Assembly: GCA_013150955.1 (NCBI GenBank)
Contig: JAADJD010000005.1
Location: 1-64,000, forward strand
Source of the DNA: Calditrichota bacterium
Lineage (GTDB): Bacteria > Calditrichota > Calditrichia > RBG-13-44-9 > J042
DNA length: 64,000 nt
Reading direction: 5' to 3'
The notes under the pieces are model-generated. The model worked only from the letters and a program-made list of their open reading frames with translations. It did no database searches and had not been told where the DNA came from. The position numbers were made by a program, and so were the translations under genes. This document shows, one piece after another, positions 23,731-33,299 of the stretch (its first letter is position 1; each line of letters opens with the position of its first letter).

Positions 23731-26340
23731 ATGAAAAGATCCGTATTGTTTTTTTTAGCCCTTGTCATTTTCTGCTTTCAACACCCCACGATCTTCGCGC
23801 AAGAAGCCACCCAGGATACAACCCTGCTGAAAAAGTTCATCCGATATACATCGGAACTGGAATTTGAATACGAAGTCCGGCAATATGTGTATAACCGCTT
23901 TCTGGAATACGGGGAGCATCGCATCCCTCAGGAGCGGTTTTTGGTAAGCCTGATGCGGCTGGTGAATAAGGAAGTCGCCCGTCGTCTGAAAGATCCCAAG
24001 CAAGCGCGAAAGCGCTATTTTAATAGCCTGTATCAGATGCTGGAAGAAATCCAGCAGCTTAAGACCCGGCTGCGGGCCAGTGGCATCCGGGAGCTGGATC
24101 ATTTTGTGCTGGAACTGGAAGCCCGAATCCGTTTAACGCTGGAACGCGGGGAGATTGATTTCAAAAAGAAAAAGGTGTTCGAAGACGCCCTGCAGATGCT
24201 TTACGTAGCCGAGGAAATGATCCGGCTGGATCAGTTAAATCAGCCGGAAGGTGCCCGCGTTTCTCAGCAAATCTCCCAATCGAAAGAAAAATTACTGAGC
24301 GCGTTTGGAGAAGTCCCTGCCGAAGCGCCTTCCGAAAGCCAGGCGTACACCGGGCCAAAGCCCACCATTTACGACCTGTTTCTGGAATGGCGCAAAGTCG
24401 ATCTGTTGAAATTTCAGGTGCGATTGGCGGATGTCAAGCTGGCGCGACGAAACCTCCTGAAATCGGGGGGGCTGGAACACATCCTGCGGATGTTTAATGA
24501 TCAGCTCTTCGAAGCATATTCCAATTTCAATTTTGGTAATTACGATCTGGCCGATCGATTGCTGGAAGATCTCATCGAAACATATCCCGAATGGGGCATT
24601 CAGAATCTGGATGATGTGTATTTCTACCGGGCTGAATGTAATTACGCCCTGCAACGGTATTTGACCGCCCAGGAAATTTACGAAGAGTTGCTGGAAAAGT
24701 ACCCGGGCACTGCCTACTTACCGCGGGTTTACAGCCGGTTGGTCATGATTTATTACAACCTGGAAAATTACGATCGGGTGGTGGATTACGCGCTGGCGTA
24801 TCAGGGCGTGGCTTCTCAAAGCGATCCCGATTTTTACGATATCCAATTCCTGCTGGCCATGGCCTATCAACGGCTGGGGAATTTGAATGAATCGGTGGAG
24901 GTTCTGTACAATATCCCGCAAAACCATCCGTATTATTATCTGGCGCAGTATTTTATTGCCAATGCGTATGCGGAGAATCAGTTGTTTGACGATGCGGTAG
25001 CCATTTACATCACGCTGGTGCGGGATAAGAAAACACCCAAAGAAATTTATGCCCGATCGGTGTATAAACTGGGTATTGTGGAATACGAACGGGGCAATTA
25101 CGACATTGCCATTCAATATTTGCAGCTGGTTCCTGAGGAATTCCCCAACTATGATAAAGTGTTAAATGCACTGGCCTGGGCGCATTTTGAACTGGAACGC
25201 AGCAAACCCATCGACGCCTATCACGACTTTAGCCTGGCCAAGTTTTACGCGCAGAAAATTCTGGATGAATATTACAGCTCACCTTACCGCATGGAAGCCA
25301 AGAGCCTGCTGGCATACATCAAGCAGATGGAGAACGAGCCACTGGAGGCGATTGATCTGTATCGCCAGGTGTATACCACCAAAGTGAAAAAACGGGATGT
25401 CATTTCTTACCTGGAAGAAAAAGATCGCCTGCAGCAATTGTATTACCAGGCCACGCGTTTGAAGGAGAAAGCCCTTCAAAAAAATAAGCCCGAGGCGTTC
25501 ATTCGGGCTTCGGAGATTGCCGAAAAGCTGCGTCGCGAAATCGAAGCCCTGGATCTTGCAGAGGTCAGTGCCAGCGGGAGCGCGTTGTATAACGAAATTA
25601 ATCGGGTGACCCGCTCTCTGGCAGAACTGGATTCACTGCGTCTGCGGGCAATTGAAGAAGGCAACGAACGCGCGTTGAAGAAAATCGATAGTCTGTCCGT
25701 ACGGTTGCTGGCAGTATTGGAAACCTTCCCCGTGGAGCTGATTGCACGCGCCCGTCAATTTAACTGGTTTGATGCCTATCCGGTAAGCCGGTATGTGGGC
25801 GAAGAAGAGTTTCGATTTCGCAAAGTGGTGAAGGATCGACAGGAAATTATGGAAGACATCGCCCAGATCGATGCACAGATTGCGGCGATCCAGGAACGGC
25901 TGATTCAGGCGCGTGCCGAGAAAGATTACTCCCTGGTCATTCGATTGGAGCAGAAACTGAATCAAATGAAAGATATTCGCAAGTATTACGATCAATTGTT
26001 TGCATCCACTTATCACATCGAAGCCAATCCCGAGGTATATCCGGAATTTGCCAAATGGGGTGATTTTGGTGCCTTTGGGATCATTAATGTGCACTTTGAT
26101 CAGCGACGACGAATTCAGAACCGCATTGCTGAGATCGCCCGCGTGCTGGATAAGGTGAATCGAGAGCTGAACCAGCGGCAACAGGTTATCGAAAGTAAAA
26201 TCAAAAAGATTGAAGCAGAAATTCGCTTTATGACCATGAAGGCGCGGATGGAGGAGCGGGCACGGTTACGGGCAGAGCGAGAACGGGCTTTTCGCGAATC
26301 GTATTTTGATACCCGAACCAGTGAGTTTGAAGAACAATAA
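23731..26340 (+). CDS. Large exported TPR protein, first gene of the TolQR/AgmX-type operon
   Basis: An 869-residue protein. It has a signal peptide (RSVLFFLALVIFCFQHPTIF, cleavage after FAQ), a helical N-terminal domain (about 30-220), then tandem TPRs (about 240-560; for example NFGNYDLADRLLEDLIETYP and RYLTAQEIYEELLEKYPG). A long C-terminal coiled coil is rich in Glu, Arg and Gln (IAQIDAQIAAIQERLIQARA). It should be periplasmic. The ATG at 23731 is preferred over one at 23668 because it begins the signal peptide. It follows atpC by 69 bp and precedes the second TPR gene by 53 bp. No enzymatic motif is seen. A scaffold role in the envelope machine is inferred from context. Confidence 0.75.
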   Translation: MKRSVLFFLALVIFCFQHPTIFAQEATQDTTLLKKFIRYTSELEFEYEVRQYVYNRFLEYGEHRIPQERFLVSLMRLVNKEVARRLKDPKQARKRYFNSLYQMLEEIQQLKTRLRASGIRELDHFVLELEARIRLTLERGEIDFKKKKVFEDALQMLYVAEEMIRLDQLNQPEGARVSQQISQSKEKLLSAFGEVPAEAPSESQAYTGPKPTIYDLFLEWRKVDLLKFQVRLADVKLARRNLLKSGGLEHILRMFNDQLFEAYSNFNFGNYDLADRLLEDLIETYPEWGIQNLDDVYFYRAECNYALQRYLTAQEIYEELLEKYPGTAYLPRVYSRLVMIYYNLENYDRVVDYALAYQGVASQSDPDFYDIQFLLAMAYQRLGNLNESVEVLYNIPQNHPYYYLAQYFIANAYAENQLFDDAVAIYITLVRDKKTPKEIYARSVYKLGIVEYERGNYDIAIQYLQLVPEEFPNYDKVLNALAWAHFELERSKPIDAYHDFSLAKFYAQKILDEYYSSPYRMEAKSLLAYIKQMENEPLEAIDLYRQVYTTKVKKRDVISYLEEKDRLQQLYYQATRLKEKALQKNKPEAFIRASEIAEKLRREIEALDLAEVSASGSALYNEINRVTRSLAELDSLRLRAIEEGNERALKKIDSLSVRLLAVLETFPVELIARARQFNWFDAYPVSRYVGEEEFRFRKVVKDRQEIMEDIAQIDAQIAAIQERLIQARAEKDYSLVIRLEQKLNQMKDIRKYYDQLFASTYHIEANPEVYPEFAKWGDFGAFGIINVHFDQRRRIQNRIAEIARVLDKVNRELNQRQQVIESKIKKIEAEIRFMTMKARMEERARLRAERERAFRESYFDTRTSEFEEQ

Positions 26341-26393
26341 AAAAATCCGTTATTAAATTGAAAAGTGGGCCAGCAATGATCAGAATTCCCCAT

Positions 26394-29300
26394 ATGAAAA
26401 AAGTATTCATCATCGGTTTCCTGATCGGATGCCTGGGTTTTCCAGCAGGGTCGCTGTTACAGGCACAGGAAGGGATTATCAGCGACACGCTGCTGAAGAA
26501 GTTTTCGGTGGAAGAACTGGTTCAGCTGCGGAAGTTGCTTGCCAAACAGCGGGAACGGTTGTTAAGGGAACAGCAGAAAAGTCAGGCGACCGGTCTGGAG
26601 CTGAGTCAGGAATTCATCGGTAAGTCCCGTGAAGAGAATTCCAATCAGGATAAAATTTTGATTCGTGTGGCGGAATATTACTACGAGGAGGCATTGCTGG
26701 AATTTGATCGGCGAATGGAGGAGTATGAGCGTCGGTATCAGGAATATGAGAAGTTGCTAAAGGCTTTCGAGGAAGGGAAGATCAAAACGCCACCGATTGA
26801 GCCCAAGCGTCCCCAACACAATTTTGAAAAAGCCATTGCCATTTATGACATTATCATCAATTCTTTCCCGGAATCGGATCTGGTGGACGATGCCCTGTAC
26901 AACAAGGCCTACCTGTTAAAAGAGATGGGTGAGTGGAAGGCAGCGGAGCAGGTATTTCAGCAGATTATTGATCAGTATCAGGAAAGCCGCTATGCCCCGG
27001 AAGCGTACATGGAATTGGCCGAACGCTATTTTAATCCCGAACCCGGTGACTCCCGGGAAACTACTATTTTAAAATTGAACAAAGCGGTTCGGTTATATAA
27101 AAATGTGTTGCAATACAAAGATTCCCCCAGATACGCCGAGGCGCTGTACAAGTTGGGCTGGAGCTACTATCGTTTAGCCGGTGCGGATCCCGATTATTAC
27201 ACCGATGCTATTGTTTACTTTATGGCGGTTGTGCGGGACATTGAGCGATTGAAGGAGCTGGATCCGACGGGAGAACTGGTGCGGGCGGATGTGGAGCCGG
27301 AAGCGCTGGAGTTTATCGCTGCCTCCTTTATCGATACGGCTTACAGCAAAAGTGGGGTGGCCAACGCCCGGGCTTTTCTGGAGAAGCTGGGTAAGCCTTC
27401 CTACGGCGTTCAAATAATGGAAAAGATCGGCGATCGATACGCGAAGATCACCCTGTGGGATAAGGCCATCGAGGCTTATCGGGAATTGCTGGACATGTAT
27501 CCCGATTACGCCTATGCTCCCCGAATCCAGAAAAAAATAGCGGACGCTTATTTGGCCGATCAAAAATTTGAATTGGCTTTTGAAGAGCGCAATAAATTAT
27601 TTGAGAATTACAATCCGCATTCCGAATGGTATGCCCAGATTGAACAGCAGGATATTCCCGATCGCATCACCATTCTGGATGAGGCATATCGATTAACCGA
27701 AGAGGCCTTGCGGGCAAACATTAATTACCTGCTGTCCATTGCCCAGACAGCGGAGGCCAATCAGGAAGATCCGCGGCCTAAATACGAGGAGTTTGTGAAA
27801 CTGGCTCGGTTTTACCTGGAAAACTTTCCCACAGATGAGAATGCATACGAAATCAACTGGGCACTGGCCTATGTGCTGGATGCCAAATTGGGTCGATTTG
27901 CGGAGGCATTTGAAGAATATATTCGGGTAAGCAATGATTATCTGGAAGATGCGCATCGATTGGATGCGGCCGAGAATGCCATTGTGGTAGCCGATACCCT
28001 GGTGCGTATGGCCCGGATGCAGCGGGATACAACCAGGATTGCTGGTGCCGATTTTGGACGACTGCCTCCGCAGGAACTGAGTCCTGAAGAAAAAATGCTG
28101 GCCGAGGCATACGATAATTTCATTAAACTCTTCCCCGATTCACCCCAGACGCCACGGGTCTTAGCCGATGCTGGTGCGTTGTACTACAACCATCGCCAGT
28201 TCGATCTGGCAAAGAAGTATTATAAAACGATGGTGACGAAATTTCCCAAAGCGCAGCAGAAGAGCATCGGATTGGTCTCCTTAATGAATAGCTATTTCTT
28301 CCTGGGACAGTATCTGGATGCGGAGATCGTTGCCAAAAAAATCCTGGAGTCGCCCAATGTGCCGGAGGATCAGGCGGAACTGGCCCGGCGCCGCATCGGG
28401 GAATCGATTTACAAAAATGCAGAAAAACTGGAACAGCAATCGGAATATCTGGAAGCGGCTAAAGAATATTTCCGGGTTTTTACGGATGCCCGGGATTACG
28501 TCAAATTCGCCGATATGGCGCTCTTCAAGAGTGCGTATAATTACGAGCAGGCCGGTGAGTGGTTAAAGGCCATTGAGATGTACAATGTGCTGGTGGACAA
28601 TTTCCCGGAATCCAAATATGTACTGCCGGCATTGGGGAATATTGCAGAAGACTACAAGGAACTGGGTGAGTACGATAAAGTGGCGGCAGCGTACGAGCGC
28701 ATCTACCAGATGTTCCCCAATACCAAGGATGCCGAGGTGGCACTCTACAACGCCAGTTTGTTCTATGCCAAAGCGGAAAACTGGGCTGAAGCCATTCGGG
28801 TGAATAAAGAGTACATTCGACGTTATCCCGGCAATCCCGAGTCAAAAGATCTGCTGTTTGAAAATGCCGGGTATTACCTGAAACTGGGCGATTTGAAAAA
28901 CGCAAACAAGATTTTTGCCGAGTTTGCCGCTTTGTATCCAGACGATCCGCTGGCGGTGGAGGCATTTTATCGTCGCGGGGAATATTATTTTGAACGGGCC
29001 AGGTACGATTCTGCCAAAGTTGAATTCCAGAATGCCATCCGCAAAAGCAATGAATTTGCCCGGATTGGAAAAGATCCCAATTTGTATTATGCAGCGGAAT
29101 CGTATTACAAGCTGGCAGAAATCTTAAATCAGGAATACAAGGCCATTAAACTGAGTTATCCACCGGCTAATGCCCGGGCACAGTTGATTCGCAAAAGGGA
29201 TAAATTAAAAGAATTGCAGGAGGCTTACGCCCGGGTGATTGAGCTGGGTTCCATCCGGGGATTCGAAGCGATGTTCCGGATTGCGGAAGCATTTGAAGAA

Positions 29301-31151
29301 CTGGCCAATGCCATTGCCTATCAGGAATTGCCAGACAATTTAACCCGGGAACAAGCACTGGTGGAGCAAAACAAAATCTTCCGGGCCTCGGTTCCAGCTT
29401 ACGACAAAGCGGTTGAGGAATACAAAAATGTGTTGATCAATATGCCGGTACTGGCCGAAAAGTTTGGCATTTCTTTGACAGAGGCAGAGCTGGAAACCAT
29501 GGAAGAGGCCCCACCCACTGCTCCGGAAGATACCGCATTTGCCCTGGAAAAGGCGGTGGAGGAAGATTCCACCCGCGAGGTGGCCATCAAATGGTATACC
29601 CGGGCAAAGGAAAAGATCTCCGAAATCCTTTATTCCGTTGCAGAACGATCTTCCTTCTTTGTTAAGGAATATCTGAGAACGCCCAATCCCAATACCGGTT
29701 TACAGGCGCTGGTGTACGAAGATCTGGTGTTAAGAAATCTGGTGGTGCCCGCTGTACAGACAACCATCAATGCACATTACAAAAACATCCAGGTTTCGGA
29801 AGAGCTGGGATTGGAGAATAAATATGTGGTTGAATCCCGGCGTATGATCTTGCTTACCAATAATATTATTTCCGAACAATATGCCAAGTTGTTTTACCAG
29901 AGTGCCGAACTGTATCAGCAAAACATCCCGGTGCTTGAGGAATTAGTGGAACGCGGAGAGGGAGCAACCACGCCCGAGGGATTGGATTATTACGACTTCC
30001 AGGATGAAGTCGTCATGCAAACCATTTATTACATGGATCAGTTCTCCAAACGGGCGATTACAAACTATGAAAATACCATCAAGTTCGCGGTGGAACATAA
30101 CATTGAAAATGATGCCAAACTTACCACGGAAGAGAAATTGTTCAATTTTGCATATGAATCCAGCGATTTGATGGAAGCATTGAGCAAGGCCGCCGAACAA
30201 AAGGCAGAATACTACATCAATAAATTTGATACGTTACAAAACCCACGTTATCAGCTGGCCAGCACGTTCTTTGATGACCAGAGCGTGGAACTGGTGAGCT
30301 ATTCGCAGGAAGTCCTGGAAACCGCTTATGACGTGAGCAAGAACTATCAAATCGAAAATATCTGGACCAAATTGATATTGGCCAAGCTGGTGGAACTGGA
30401 TCCGGCAACATACCTGGTGGATCTGCCCAAGGAAGAATATGTCGTTCAGAGCGATACCACCTGGAAGGCCACTACCCGATACGATCCCGGGTACAACTTC
30501 TGGGATTATGATGATAGTGGATGGGGATATGCGACCATGGTGGCCGTTCCCTTCGATACCGTCTTCCAGGTGTTCGATTCGCTGGGTGTTTCACCGCCGG
30601 CCATCTGGGTCAGTCGGGTGGAATTGGGAGGCCGTCAATACGGTCCCACCACATTGGAATTGACCGCCAAGGAAGAAACCGATACCCTTCTGGCAGAAAC
30701 CGAAATGGCGCCGGTGGACACGACGCTGGATACTGCCATGGTCTCCATTCCGGAACCGGATACGCTGACGGCTTATTTCCGCAAAACATTTTATCTGGAT
30801 TCGGAGCCCATTGATGGTTACCTTGCTGTTACTGCCGACAAAACGTTCTACGTATATTTGAATGATAATTACCTGATTGGGAGTGACGATCATCGATATC
30901 ATCGCGTGGAAATAATTCCTTTCGAAGCGCTGAAAGAACTGGTCCATCAGGGGGATAACCTGATTGCAGTTTCAGTAACCGATTACGATGGGCCCCCGAG
31001 GTATGGATTGCGATTTTATCTGGTGCTGAAATTGCTGCCCAAGGAAATTACTGAGACGTTGGCCCGATTGCGAAAGGTTCAGGAAACGGAGGCCGATCCA
31101 GTGAAATTGAAACGGGTGGTCATATTAAATCGAAATCAAATCATTGAATAG
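26394..31151 (+). CDS. Giant exported TPR protein with C-terminal beta domain
   Basis: A 1585-residue protein with a signal peptide (KKVFIIGFLIGCLGFPAGSL, cleavage after LQAQ), an N-terminal coiled coil and many TPR units of the YbgF/BamD style. Examples are NFEKAIAIYDIIINSFPESD, EWKAAEQVFQQIIDQYQESR and LKNANKIFAEFAALYPDDP. The last 250 residues form a beta-rich, galactose-binding-like domain (TAYFRKTFYLDSEPIDGYLA ... NLIAVSVTDYDGPPRYGLRF). It could span much of the periplasm and bind a glycan or protein. The downstream genes are TolQ/TolR-type, which suggests it is a passive part of that machine. The start at 26394 begins the signal peptide; upstream ATG and TTG codons are less likely. Confidence 0.75.
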   Translation: MKKVFIIGFLIGCLGFPAGSLLQAQEGIISDTLLKKFSVEELVQLRKLLAKQRERLLREQQKSQATGLELSQEFIGKSREENSNQDKILIRVAEYYYEEALLEFDRRMEEYERRYQEYEKLLKAFEEGKIKTPPIEPKRPQHNFEKAIAIYDIIINSFPESDLVDDALYNKAYLLKEMGEWKAAEQVFQQIIDQYQESRYAPEAYMELAERYFNPEPGDSRETTILKLNKAVRLYKNVLQYKDSPRYAEALYKLGWSYYRLAGADPDYYTDAIVYFMAVVRDIERLKELDPTGELVRADVEPEALEFIAASFIDTAYSKSGVANARAFLEKLGKPSYGVQIMEKIGDRYAKITLWDKAIEAYRELLDMYPDYAYAPRIQKKIADAYLADQKFELAFEERNKLFENYNPHSEWYAQIEQQDIPDRITILDEAYRLTEEALRANINYLLSIAQTAEANQEDPRPKYEEFVKLARFYLENFPTDENAYEINWALAYVLDAKLGRFAEAFEEYIRVSNDYLEDAHRLDAAENAIVVADTLVRMARMQRDTTRIAGADFGRLPPQELSPEEKMLAEAYDNFIKLFPDSPQTPRVLADAGALYYNHRQFDLAKKYYKTMVTKFPKAQQKSIGLVSLMNSYFFLGQYLDAEIVAKKILESPNVPEDQAELARRRIGESIYKNAEKLEQQSEYLEAAKEYFRVFTDARDYVKFADMALFKSAYNYEQAGEWLKAIEMYNVLVDNFPESKYVLPALGNIAEDYKELGEYDKVAAAYERIYQMFPNTKDAEVALYNASLFYAKAENWAEAIRVNKEYIRRYPGNPESKDLLFENAGYYLKLGDLKNANKIFAEFAALYPDDPLAVEAFYRRGEYYFERARYDSAKVEFQNAIRKSNEFARIGKDPNLYYAAESYYKLAEILNQEYKAIKLSYPPANARAQLIRKRDKLKELQEAYARVIELGSIRGFEAMFRIAEAFEELANAIAYQELPDNLTREQALVEQNKIFRASVPAYDKAVEEYKNVLINMPVLAEKFGISLTEAELETMEEAPPTAPEDTAFALEKAVEEDSTREVAIKWYTRAKEKISEILYSVAERSSFFVKEYLRTPNPNTGLQALVYEDLVLRNLVVPAVQTTINAHYKNIQVSEELGLENKYVVESRRMILLTNNIISEQYAKLFYQSAELYQQNIPVLEELVERGEGATTPEGLDYYDFQDEVVMQTIYYMDQFSKRAITNYENTIKFAVEHNIENDAKLTTEEKLFNFAYESSDLMEALSKAAEQKAEYYINKFDTLQNPRYQLASTFFDDQSVELVSYSQEVLETAYDVSKNYQIENIWTKLILAKLVELDPATYLVDLPKEEYVVQSDTTWKATTRYDPGYNFWDYDDSGWGYATMVAVPFDTVFQVFDSLGVSPPAIWVSRVELGGRQYGPTTLELTAKEETDTLLAETEMAPVDTTLDTAMVSIPEPDTLTAYFRKTFYLDSEPIDGYLAVTADKTFYVYLNDNYLIGSDDHRYHRVEIIPFEALKELVHQGDNLIAVSVTDYDGPPRYGLRFYLVLKLLPKEITETLARLRKVQETEADPVKLKRVVILNRNQIIE

Positions 31152-31166
31152 ACGTGAGGTGAGGGT

Positions 31167-31493
31167 ATGGTACACAGAATGATATTCATGATCCTTGCGC
31201 TGGCAGCGGTTATACTGGCGCAACAAAATGCACCGCCTCAACAGGGGGCACAGGGAAATCAACCCGGTGTGATACAATTGGGGCCAGTTCAGATCGAAGC
31301 GCGCATCGAATTGCCCCAGGTGCAAATTCTGGATAAGCGGATTGAACCGGAGTTCGAAGAAGTGCGTGCCGAGAAAAGTTTTGCCCTGGAACTGAGAAGT
31401 GAGGTGGAGGCCATACGGTTTGTCCCCGTTACCAGCGGCAAGGTCGAGCCAATCAAAAATATCAATGCGTTATTAAACAAGAAACGATTTTAA
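31167..31493 (+). CDS. Small secreted protein of unknown function in the TolQR/AgmX operon
   Basis: A 108-residue protein with a signal peptide (MIFMILALAAVILAQQ) and a Gln/Pro-rich linker. A short beta-prone region follows (VIQLGPVQIEARIELPQVQI) and a Glu-rich tail. I do not recognise a family. The position, 15 bp after the giant TPR gene and 59 bp before exbB, argues for a periplasmic accessory subunit. The repeated 'V-Q-I' strands could pair with a partner's beta sheet. Confidence 0.6.
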   Translation: MVHRMIFMILALAAVILAQQNAPPQQGAQGNQPGVIQLGPVQIEARIELPQVQILDKRIEPEFEEVRAEKSFALELRSEVEAIRFVPVTSGKVEPIKNINALLNKKRF

Positions 31494-31552
31494 CCGAAAA
31501 TAGAGCAATAAATTTCAAGTAAACACTTTTAACATAGTAAGGAGGTTTTAGC

Positions 31553-32218
31553 ATGACAACCACATTCTGGAGAGAATTCTTTGGGCAGTTTAAACCCGGT
31601 GTGGAAGGTGCCGCGTTTATGTGGTTAATCCTGGCCATGTTTGTGATAGCGGTAGCCATTGCGATTGAACGGATTTATTATGTGATGGTGCGTTCCAATA
31701 TTAACGCCGATAAATTTATGATGGAAATCCGAAAACTGGTGACCAGTGGAAACATTAAACGGGCAATTGAATTGTGTGAGCAGGGGAAGCAAAAGGCCCT
31801 GCCTTATGTGGTGCTGGCGGGTCTGAGGCGGGTTGCCGAAAGTGATAGCCTGGATTTCCGCTCCATTCAAAATGCGGTTGATGAAGGAACCCTGGAAGTC
31901 ATTCCGAAGTTACAGAAACGTACGAATTATTTGTCCATGCTGGCCAATGTGGCTACACTCACGGGGCTGATGGGAACGATCTACGGTCTGATCATTTCGT
32001 TTAATGCCGTGGGTAATCCGGAAATCCCCGAAAAAGATAAATCGGCCATGTTAGCCAAGGGTATTGCAACGGCAATGAATACCACCATTTTTGGTCTGGG
32101 GGTGGCCATTCCCACGCTGATCGTGTACAATATCATTCAGAATAAAACGGCCCAGATCATTGACGAAATGGATGAGCATCTGGTGAAGTTGATCAACTTA
32201 ATCACGGGTAATCGATAA
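31553..32218 (+). CDS. TolQ/ExbB/MotA-type proton channel subunit
   Basis: A 221-residue inner-membrane protein. It has three membrane helices (about 20-45, 120-147 and 165-190) and the conserved channel segment LSMLANVATLTGLMGTIYGLIISF. The second channel helix is ATAMNTTIFGLGVAIPTLIVYN. Members form a pentamer around a TolR/ExbD dimer and use the proton gradient to move partner proteins in the periplasm. A strong AAGGAGG lies before the ATG. Two TolR-like genes follow at once, the minimal motor set. Whether it serves import, envelope constriction or motility cannot be decided from this gene. Confidence 0.92.
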   Translation: MTTTFWREFFGQFKPGVEGAAFMWLILAMFVIAVAIAIERIYYVMVRSNINADKFMMEIRKLVTSGNIKRAIELCEQGKQKALPYVVLAGLRRVAESDSLDFRSIQNAVDEGTLEVIPKLQKRTNYLSMLANVATLTGLMGTIYGLIISFNAVGNPEIPEKDKSAMLAKGIATAMNTTIFGLGVAIPTLIVYNIIQNKTAQIIDEMDEHLVKLINLITGNR

Positions 32219-32235
32219 AAACGTAGGGTGAAAAT

Positions 32236-32784
32236 ATGGCTTATAAGCCTTCAATGCGGCGTCACTTAAAGATCCAGGAAATTCCCCTGGATATCCGTCC
32301 CGTCATGAATTTGATGGTGGTATTAATTCCCCTATTGCTCTCCAGTGCCGTCTTTACCAAATTGGCAATTCAGGAATTAAATTTACCGCCTGCCAAAGGG
32401 GGCACGGGAACAGGGACGGAAAAGCCCACAGAAGAGGAAAAGCGACTGGAATTAAAGGTTTTGATATCCAAACGCGGATTCTACATTGGATCCCGTGCCG
32501 GGTATTTAACCGGGGAGGCCAACACCGAAGCGGATCCAGCGGTTCCGCTTAACCCGGATGGGAGCTACGATTTCAAAACGTTGCAGCAAAAACTCATCGA
32601 GATTAAGGAAAAAATCGCCGGCATGGGATTTACCGACGAGAAAATGGTCATCATATCGGCGGAAGCAGACATCGCCTATAAGCACATCGTAAAGGCAATC
32701 GATTACATATCCACTTACACCGATGAGGAAGGTCGGGAGCAGGAATTATTCCCGGCAATCGCCATTGGTCAGATATTAATGTAG
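32236..32784 (+). CDS. ExbD/TolR-like protein with Asp-to-Asn change in the membrane helix
   Basis: A 182-residue bitopic protein. The membrane segment reads LDIRPVMNLMVVLIPLLLSS. Aligned with ExbD (NVTPFIDVMLVLL), the proton-carrying Asp is replaced by Asn25, while the 'LNLP' that begins the periplasmic part is kept. The periplasmic domain (about 60-182) contains a peptidoglycan-binding-like TolR fold, including KMVIISAEADIAYKHIVKAIDYI. It is probably a non-protonatable partner of the next gene product. The spacing is 17 bp from exbB and 9 bp to the second exbD. Confidence 0.88.
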   Translation: MAYKPSMRRHLKIQEIPLDIRPVMNLMVVLIPLLLSSAVFTKLAIQELNLPPAKGGTGTGTEKPTEEEKRLELKVLISKRGFYIGSRAGYLTGEANTEADPAVPLNPDGSYDFKTLQQKLIEIKEKIAGMGFTDEKMVIISAEADIAYKHIVKAIDYISTYTDEEGREQELFPAIAIGQILM

Positions 32785-32793
32785 GGGGTCACT

Positions 32794-33279
32794 ATGGCAT
32801 TTATTCCATCCAGAAGAAAAAAACACGACACTTTCCGTAGGGAAGAACTGAACTTGACATCCATGATGGACATGATGACCATCATCCTCCTTTTCCTTCT
32901 GAAGACCTATTCCACCACCGGACTGATTGTAACGCCATCAAAAGACCTGACCCTCCCGTACTCCATGAGCGATGAGGCACCCAAAAAGGATTTGAGTGTC
33001 TCCATTACCCGTCAAAATATTCTGGTTGCGGATCAGGTGCTGATGTCAGTGGATGAAGTCAATCCCAATTCGCCTATCATAGAGCCGCTGTATCAGGTGT
33101 TAAAGAAATATGCAGACGAAGCCAAGGAAAACGAGATTAAATATGCCATTCCATTCAATCACGAGGTGATTATTCAGGGGGACCAGGAAACGCCATTTGA
33201 CTTACTGGTAAAGGTGTTGTATACTTGTGGACAGACGGAATTTTATAAATTAAGGCTTTTAACTTATCAAGAAAAATAA
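32794..33279 (+). CDS. ExbD/TolR-like protein with intact membrane Asp
   Basis: A 161-residue bitopic protein. Its membrane helix LNLTSMMDMMTIILLFLL retains the essential Asp26 that is protonated during the motor cycle. The periplasmic domain contains YAIPFNHEVIIQGDQETPFDLLVKVLY, a TolR-type core. With the preceding Asn-bearing paralogue it would form a heterodimer inside the TolQ-like pentamer. Known one-TolQ/two-TolR gene sets include AglR-AglQ-AglS of Myxococcus gliding motility. Confidence 0.9.
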   Translation: MAFIPSRRKKHDTFRREELNLTSMMDMMTIILLFLLKTYSTTGLIVTPSKDLTLPYSMSDEAPKKDLSVSITRQNILVADQVLMSVDEVNPNSPIIEPLYQVLKKYADEAKENEIKYAIPFNHEVIIQGDQETPFDLLVKVLYTCGQTEFYKLRLLTYQEK

Positions 33280-33299
33280 ACCAGGAGCCTCGGTGTAAT

